The notes beneath the pieces are model-generated. The model worked only from the letters and a program-made list of their open reading frames with translations. It made no database searches and was not told where the DNA came from. A stretch of 64,000 nucleotides of DNA, taken from Hyphomicrobiales bacterium (lineage in GTDB: Bacteria > Pseudomonadota > Alphaproteobacteria > Rhizobiales > Rhizobiaceae). The stretch lies in contig UCEU01000008.1 in assembly GCA_900471485.1 (NCBI GenBank), forward strand, positions 129,314 to 193,313. The letters run 5' to 3'. Numbering within the stretch: the first letter of the stretch is position 1; the number at the start of each line of letters is the position of its first letter. Positions 60,607-64,000 of the stretch are shown here, piece by piece. The translations under genes and the position numbers were made by a program.

Positions 60607-60632
60607 CCGCTCTTTTATCACCTGAACAAAAG

Positions 60633-60664
60633 AAAGCCGGCGGATCGCAAGACCCGCCGGCTTT
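60633..60664. terminator. Bidirectional terminator
   Basis: AAAGCCGGCGG (60633-60643) pairs with CCGCCGGCTTT (60654-60664), an eleven-base stem with A-run on one side and T-run on the other. It lies between the convergent ABC and biotin carboxylase genes and can end both transcripts. Confidence 0.85.
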
Positions 60665-60688
60665 ATTGTTTGAGCTCTACTCTTTCTC

Positions 60689-62401
60689 TTAAGCGATGAT
60701 CGCCAGCTCGGCGCCAAGAGCGACGCTGTCGCCCACCTTGGCACTGAACTTGATCGTGCCGGCCCTGGGCGCGGCAACGCGCGTTTCCATCTTCATGGCC
60801 TCGATCACGGCAACGATCTCGCCCTCGGCAACCGTCGCATTGTCCTCGACCAGCCACTGCCGAAACGTGCCTGGGATGGGCGCGGTAACGGCGCCTTCGC
60901 GCTGTTGGGATGCTTGTGGAGCGGATGCCTGTGGGGAGACCGCGAAGCCGGAAAACAGCGCCGCCGGCAAGCCGATCTCGTGGCGCTTGCCGTCGATCTC
61001 GATGAAGCTGCGGATGAGGTTGCCGTCGGCGGGCTCGATCCTCGGCGATGAGGCGACGCCACGGAATTCGGTCTCGATCCAGTTGGTGAAGACCTTGAAG
61101 CCGTCTTCGCCGGTAAAGTCCTTTTCCTCGAGAACCGCCCGGTGGAACGGCAGCACGGATGCCACGCCCTCGATGCGGAACTCGGCGAGCGCGCGTCGGG
61201 CGCGAACAAGCGCCTCTTCGCGGGTTGCGCCTGTCACGATCAGTTTAGCCATCATGGAATCATAGAGGCCGGGGATCTCCGAGCCGCTTTCGACACCGGT
61301 GTCGAGGCGGATGCCTGGACCTGATGGTGCGCGGAAGCGGGTGATGAGGCCGGGCGTCGGCAGGAAGCCACGGCCCGGATCTTCGGCATTGATACGAAAC
61401 TCGAAGGCGTGGCCGCGCGGCTCGGGCGTTTCCGTCACCGAGAGCGGCTCGCCATCGGCGATCCGCAGCTGTTCGATGACGATATCGATGCCGGTGGTCT
61501 CCTCGGTCACGGGATGCTCGACCTGCAGGCGGGTGTTGACCTCGAGGAAGGAGATCGTGCCGTTCTGCGAAAGCAGGAACTCGACCGTGCCGGCGCCGGT
61601 GTAGCCGGCCTTGGCGCAGATTGCGCGGGCGGCATCATGGATGCGCTGGCGCTGCTCCTCGGTGATGAAGGGAGCAGGCGCCTCTTCGACGAGTTTCTGG
61701 TTGCGGCGCTGCAGCGAGCAGTCGCGGGTGCCGAGCACGACGGTATTGCCGTGGCTGTCGGCGATCACCTGGGCCTCGATGTGGCGCGGTTTTTCGAGAA
61801 ACTGCTCGGCGTAGCATTCGCCACGGCCGAATGCTTCGACGGCCTCGCGAACGGCGGAATCGAAGAGCTCGCCGACTTCGTCGATATGGTGCGCCACCTT
61901 CATGCCGCGCCCGCCGCCGCCGAATGCGGCCTTGATCGCCAGAGGCAATCCGGCTTCGCGGGCGAAGGCGACTGCCTCGGCGGCAGAGGCCAGCGGGCCG
62001 GCGGAGCCCTTTACGAGCGGTGCGCCGACGCTTTCGGCGATCCGCCGCGCCTCGACCTTGTCGCCGAGCGCCGTGATGACGTCAGGCGCCGGGCCGACCC
62101 AGAGCAGGCCGGCATCGATGACGGCTTGCGCGAACTCCGCGCGTTCGGAAAGAAAGCCATAGCCAGGGTGGACGGCGTCAGCGCCGGCGCGCTTGGCGAT
62201 CTCGAGGATTTTCTCGATGTTCAGATAGGTGTCCGCAGGGCGACCGGCACCGAGGCCATAGGCTTCGTCTGCAAGTTCGGCATGCAACGAGCTGGCGTCG
62301 GCATCCGAATAGATCGCGACCGAGGCGACGCCATAGTCGCGGGCGGCGCGGATGATGCGGATGGCGATTTCGCCGCGATTGGCAATGAGCAGCTTCTTCA
62401 T
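60689..62401 (-). CDS. Biotin carboxylase with C-terminal biotinyl domain
   Basis: 570 aa. Biotin carboxylase domain with [22 protein letters not shown]-grasp loop [11 protein letters not shown] and [17 protein letters not shown]. The C-terminal biotinyl domain has EAMKMET, with the biotinyl Lys at about residue 537. It overlaps the KipI-KipA gene by four bases. KipA/KipI-type domains form the carboxyltransferase part of urea carboxylase, so this pair may be a split enzyme of that type. Alternatively it belongs to a PxpABC-linked acetyl-CoA-carboxylase-like set. Confidence 0.85.
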   Translation of the reverse strand: MKKLLIANRGEIAIRIIRAARDYGVASVAIYSDADASSLHAELADEAYGLGAGRPADTYLNIEKILEIAKRAGADAVHPGYGFLSERAEFAQAVIDAGLLWVGPAPDVITALGDKVEARRIAESVGAPLVKGSAGPLASAAEAVAFAREAGLPLAIKAAFGGGGRGMKVAHHIDEVGELFDSAVREAVEAFGRGECYAEQFLEKPRHIEAQVIADSHGNTVVLGTRDCSLQRRNQKLVEEAPAPFITEEQRQRIHDAARAICAKAGYTGAGTVEFLLSQNGTISFLEVNTRLQVEHPVTEETTGIDIVIEQLRIADGEPLSVTETPEPRGHAFEFRINAEDPGRGFLPTPGLITRFRAPSGPGIRLDTGVESGSEIPGLYDSMMAKLIVTGATREEALVRARRALAEFRIEGVASVLPFHRAVLEEKDFTGEDGFKVFTNWIETEFRGVASSPRIEPADGNLIRSFIEIDGKRHEIGLPAALFSGFAVSPQASAPQASQQREGAVTAPIPGTFRQWLVEDNATVAEGEIVAVIEAMKMETRVAAPRAGTIKFSAKVGDSVALGAELAIIA

Positions 62402-64000
62402 GAAATCAGTGTCCTGTTCGGCTCGATGCCGGCGATGACCTCGCGCGGCTCGAAGGCGGAGATCGGATTGAAACGGATGCGGGCGCCGATCGGGATCTGG
62501 CCGGCGAGGTCGAGATGGTGGCTGGCGACGACCCCGATGACCGGATAGCCGCCTGTCAGGGGGTGATCGGCCAGGAAGAGCACGGGCTGGCCGCTATGCG
62601 GCACCTGGATCGCGCCAAGTGCCGTGCCCTCGGAAGGCAGTTCCGCATTGTCCGAACGCTCGATCGCCACCTTGCCGTCAAGGCGCATGCCGACGCGGCT
62701 GGATTGAGGCGTCACGTCCCATTCCTGCGATGTCAGCGTGGCGACGCCCTGTTCGGTGAACCAGTCCGTACGTGGACCAAGCACGACATCGAGCGTCACG
62801 ACTTCGCCGGCACGCGGCAGGCGCCGCATCTTGGCGGCGGTCGGCATGACCGCAAGTGATCGCCGCTCGGCCGGAGCCAGTATGTCATCGGCCGCGATCG
62901 GCGCCGGGCCGACCTTGGCGAGCGTGTCTGTCGCCGCCGATCCGAGAACGGGTTGAACCTCGAACCCACCGCGCAGGGCGAGGTAGCTCATCATGCCCTC
63001 GGGCGGGATACCCAGAACGAGCTCGTCGCCGGCATCAAGGGCGATCGGGCTTGCGAGATTAGCGTTGACCTCGCCACCAGCCGCCGTGCGGATCGTCAGC
63101 GGGCAGGGAGCGCCGGTTACCGCGACGGTGACCGGCCGATCGGCCTTGAACGCGAAGCCGCCGAAGAGCACTTCGATCACGGCGGCATCGCGCGGGTTTC
63201 CGAGGCGGCGGTTGGCCGCGATCAGCGCCGTGCGGTCAAGCGCGCCGGATTCCGAGACGCCCTGGCTGGCAAGGCCCGGTCGGCCGAGATCCTGGAAGAG
63301 TGCCGGACGATCCGCGCGAGTAACCAGCAATCCGGCTTTCTGTACCGGAGCGTCATCGATCGACGGCTTGGGTGAAAAGACCGGGACGACAGCGCCCTTG
63401 GCGATGTCGCGAAAACGCACGCGATCACCTGGCGCGAGCAGTGCGGCCCGTTCCCGAGTCGTGTCCCACATCGCGAGCGGCGTCTTGCCGAGCAGCTGCC
63501 AGCCGCCGGGGCTGTCTGATGGGTAGATACCGCCGAACTTGCCGGCGATGGCGACCGAGCCGGCGGGGATTTTTGCTCGTGGACTCTTGCGGCGGGGTAC
63601 GTCGAAACGAGGGTCGTCGCAGGTCATATAGGCGAAGCCGGGGGCAAAGCCGGTGAAGGCGACTGTGTACGTCGCCTCGGTGTGGCGCTGGGTCACCTCT
63701 TCGATCGTGCAGCCGAGCATCTCGGCGACATCGCCAAGGTCTTCGCCATCATAAGCAACCGGGATCTCGAACAGCTCTCCGCCTCGGGAGGACCGCGTGG
63801 AAAGGTCGAGGGCGGCGATCTTTTCGTAGAGCGCTGTGGCACTCGTCAGCCACGGATCGAAGCGCACCATGACGGTGCGGGCGCCCGGGATGACTTCACG
63901 CACGCCTTCGAGCCCTGCCGCCAAAAGGGCATCGAGCAGGGTCAGGGTTGCGGCTAGATCGTCGAGTTCGACGAGGAAACTGTCGCTGCCTGAGGGCAGG
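62398..64000 (-). CDS. KipI-KipA (PxpB-PxpC) fusion, N-terminus outside window
   Basis: At least 533 aa; the frame stays open to the right edge, and the part before 63924 ([17 protein letters not shown]) is still typical, so the start lies beyond. The first domain has the allophanate hydrolase subunit 1/KipI motif [10 protein letters not shown] and the second the KipA motif [19 protein letters not shown]. Related proteins are the 5-oxoprolinase subunits PxpB/PxpC and the carboxyltransferase part of urea carboxylase. With the biotin carboxylase next to it, an ATP-dependent carboxylation of a urea-, guanidine- or lactam-like substrate is likely. Confidence 0.85.
   Translation of the reverse strand, partial: LPSGSDSFLVELDDLAATLTLLDALLAAGLEGVREVIPGARTVMVRFDPWLTSATALYEKIAALDLSTRSSRGGELFEIPVAYDGEDLGDVAEMLGCTIEEVTQRHTEATYTVAFTGFAPGFAYMTCDDPRFDVPRRKSPRAKIPAGSVAIAGKFGGIYPSDSPGGWQLLGKTPLAMWDTTRERAALLAPGDRVRFRDIAKGAVVPVFSPKPSIDDAPVQKAGLLVTRADRPALFQDLGRPGLASQGVSESGALDRTALIAANRRLGNPRDAAVIEVLFGGFAFKADRPVTVAVTGAPCPLTIRTAAGGEVNANLASPIALDAGDELVLGIPPEGMMSYLALRGGFEVQPVLGSAATDTLAKVGPAPIAADDILAPAERRSLAVMPTAAKMRRLPRAGEVVTLDVVLGPRTDWFTEQGVATLTSQEWDVTPQSSRVGMRLDGKVAIERSDNAELPSEGTALGAIQVPHSGQPVLFLADHPLTGGYPVIGVVASHHLDLAGQIPIGARIRFNPISAFEPREVIAGIEPNRTLIS

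Overview
The window reads as a high-GC alphaproteobacterium of the Rhizobiales, probably a secondary replicon or chromid. The evidence is minCDE (on pSymB in Sinorhizobium meliloti, on chromosome II in Brucella) preceded by a perfect CtrA box (TTAA-N7-TTAA), two GGAAC-N16-CGTT promoters of the alphaproteobacterial EcfG/RpoE2 type, several DUF1236 proteins, a BacA-related ABC exporter, and dense catabolic operons with their own LysR/GntR regulators. I saw no rRNA, tRNA, CRISPR array, transposase or phage gene. The species cannot be fixed from this sequence alone.

Layout. 1-5.5 kb: truncated Cache-domain sensor, minCDE, an FMN split-barrel/ferredoxin-reductase/2Fe-2S fusion and a GST, with a divergent LysR. 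7.0-13.2 kb: catabolic module A (4,5-dihydroxyphthalate-decarboxylase-like protein B, amidohydrolase, decarboxylase-like protein A, LigJ-type 4-oxalomesaconate hydratase, HpcH/HpaI aldolase, MmgE/PrpD). 13.4-24.2 kb: a long operon with an MFS exporter, two tripartite tricarboxylate transporters (one with fused TctA-TctB), a second MmgE/PrpD and a ThDP enzyme, divergent from a LysR regulator with two helix-turn-helix domains. 25.7-29.1 kb: tcuB-tcuA and a GntR regulator. 29.2-36.6 kb: catabolic module B, a collinear paralogue of module A with an ABC transporter in place of the TTT/MFS systems, divergent from a second double-HTH LysR. 38.2-44.2 kb: acyl-CoA dehydrogenase, biotin-dependent carboxylase (two subunits), MaoC hydratase and CitE-like lyase, an arrangement known from the mycobacterial leucine/itaconate operon Rv2498c-Rv2502c. 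44.2-50.3 kb: AraC/SDR pair, a GAF-GGDEF-EAL protein, an ABC exporter. 50.5-53.5 kb: envelope/stress island with three DUF1236-type proteins, two small membrane proteins and divergent EcfG promoters. 53.5-56.0 kb: NarL-type two-component system and an Asn-Gly repeat protein. 56.2-64 kb: DUF1989 protein, GntR regulator, polar amino-acid ABC transporter with a permease-ATPase fusion, and a biotin carboxylase next to a KipI-KipA fusion, which together look like a split urea-carboxylase-type enzyme.

How it fits together (inference). Modules A and B each have the genes to import a polycarboxylate, possibly decarboxylate it, hydrolyse or hydrate it to a 4-oxalomesaconate-like intermediate, and split that by aldol cleavage to pyruvate plus an oxo-acid. 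No ring hydroxylase or ring-cleavage dioxygenase is present, so the substrate may be non-aromatic or already ring-opened. Both modules share the order B-amidohydrolase-A-(transporter)-LigJ-aldolase, an Asn in place of the usual strand-8 Asp in both amidohydrolases, unusual double-HTH regulators, and a promoter element (TTGCNAAAT ... ATAAG) upstream of each operon. This duplicated system is the most interesting part of the window.
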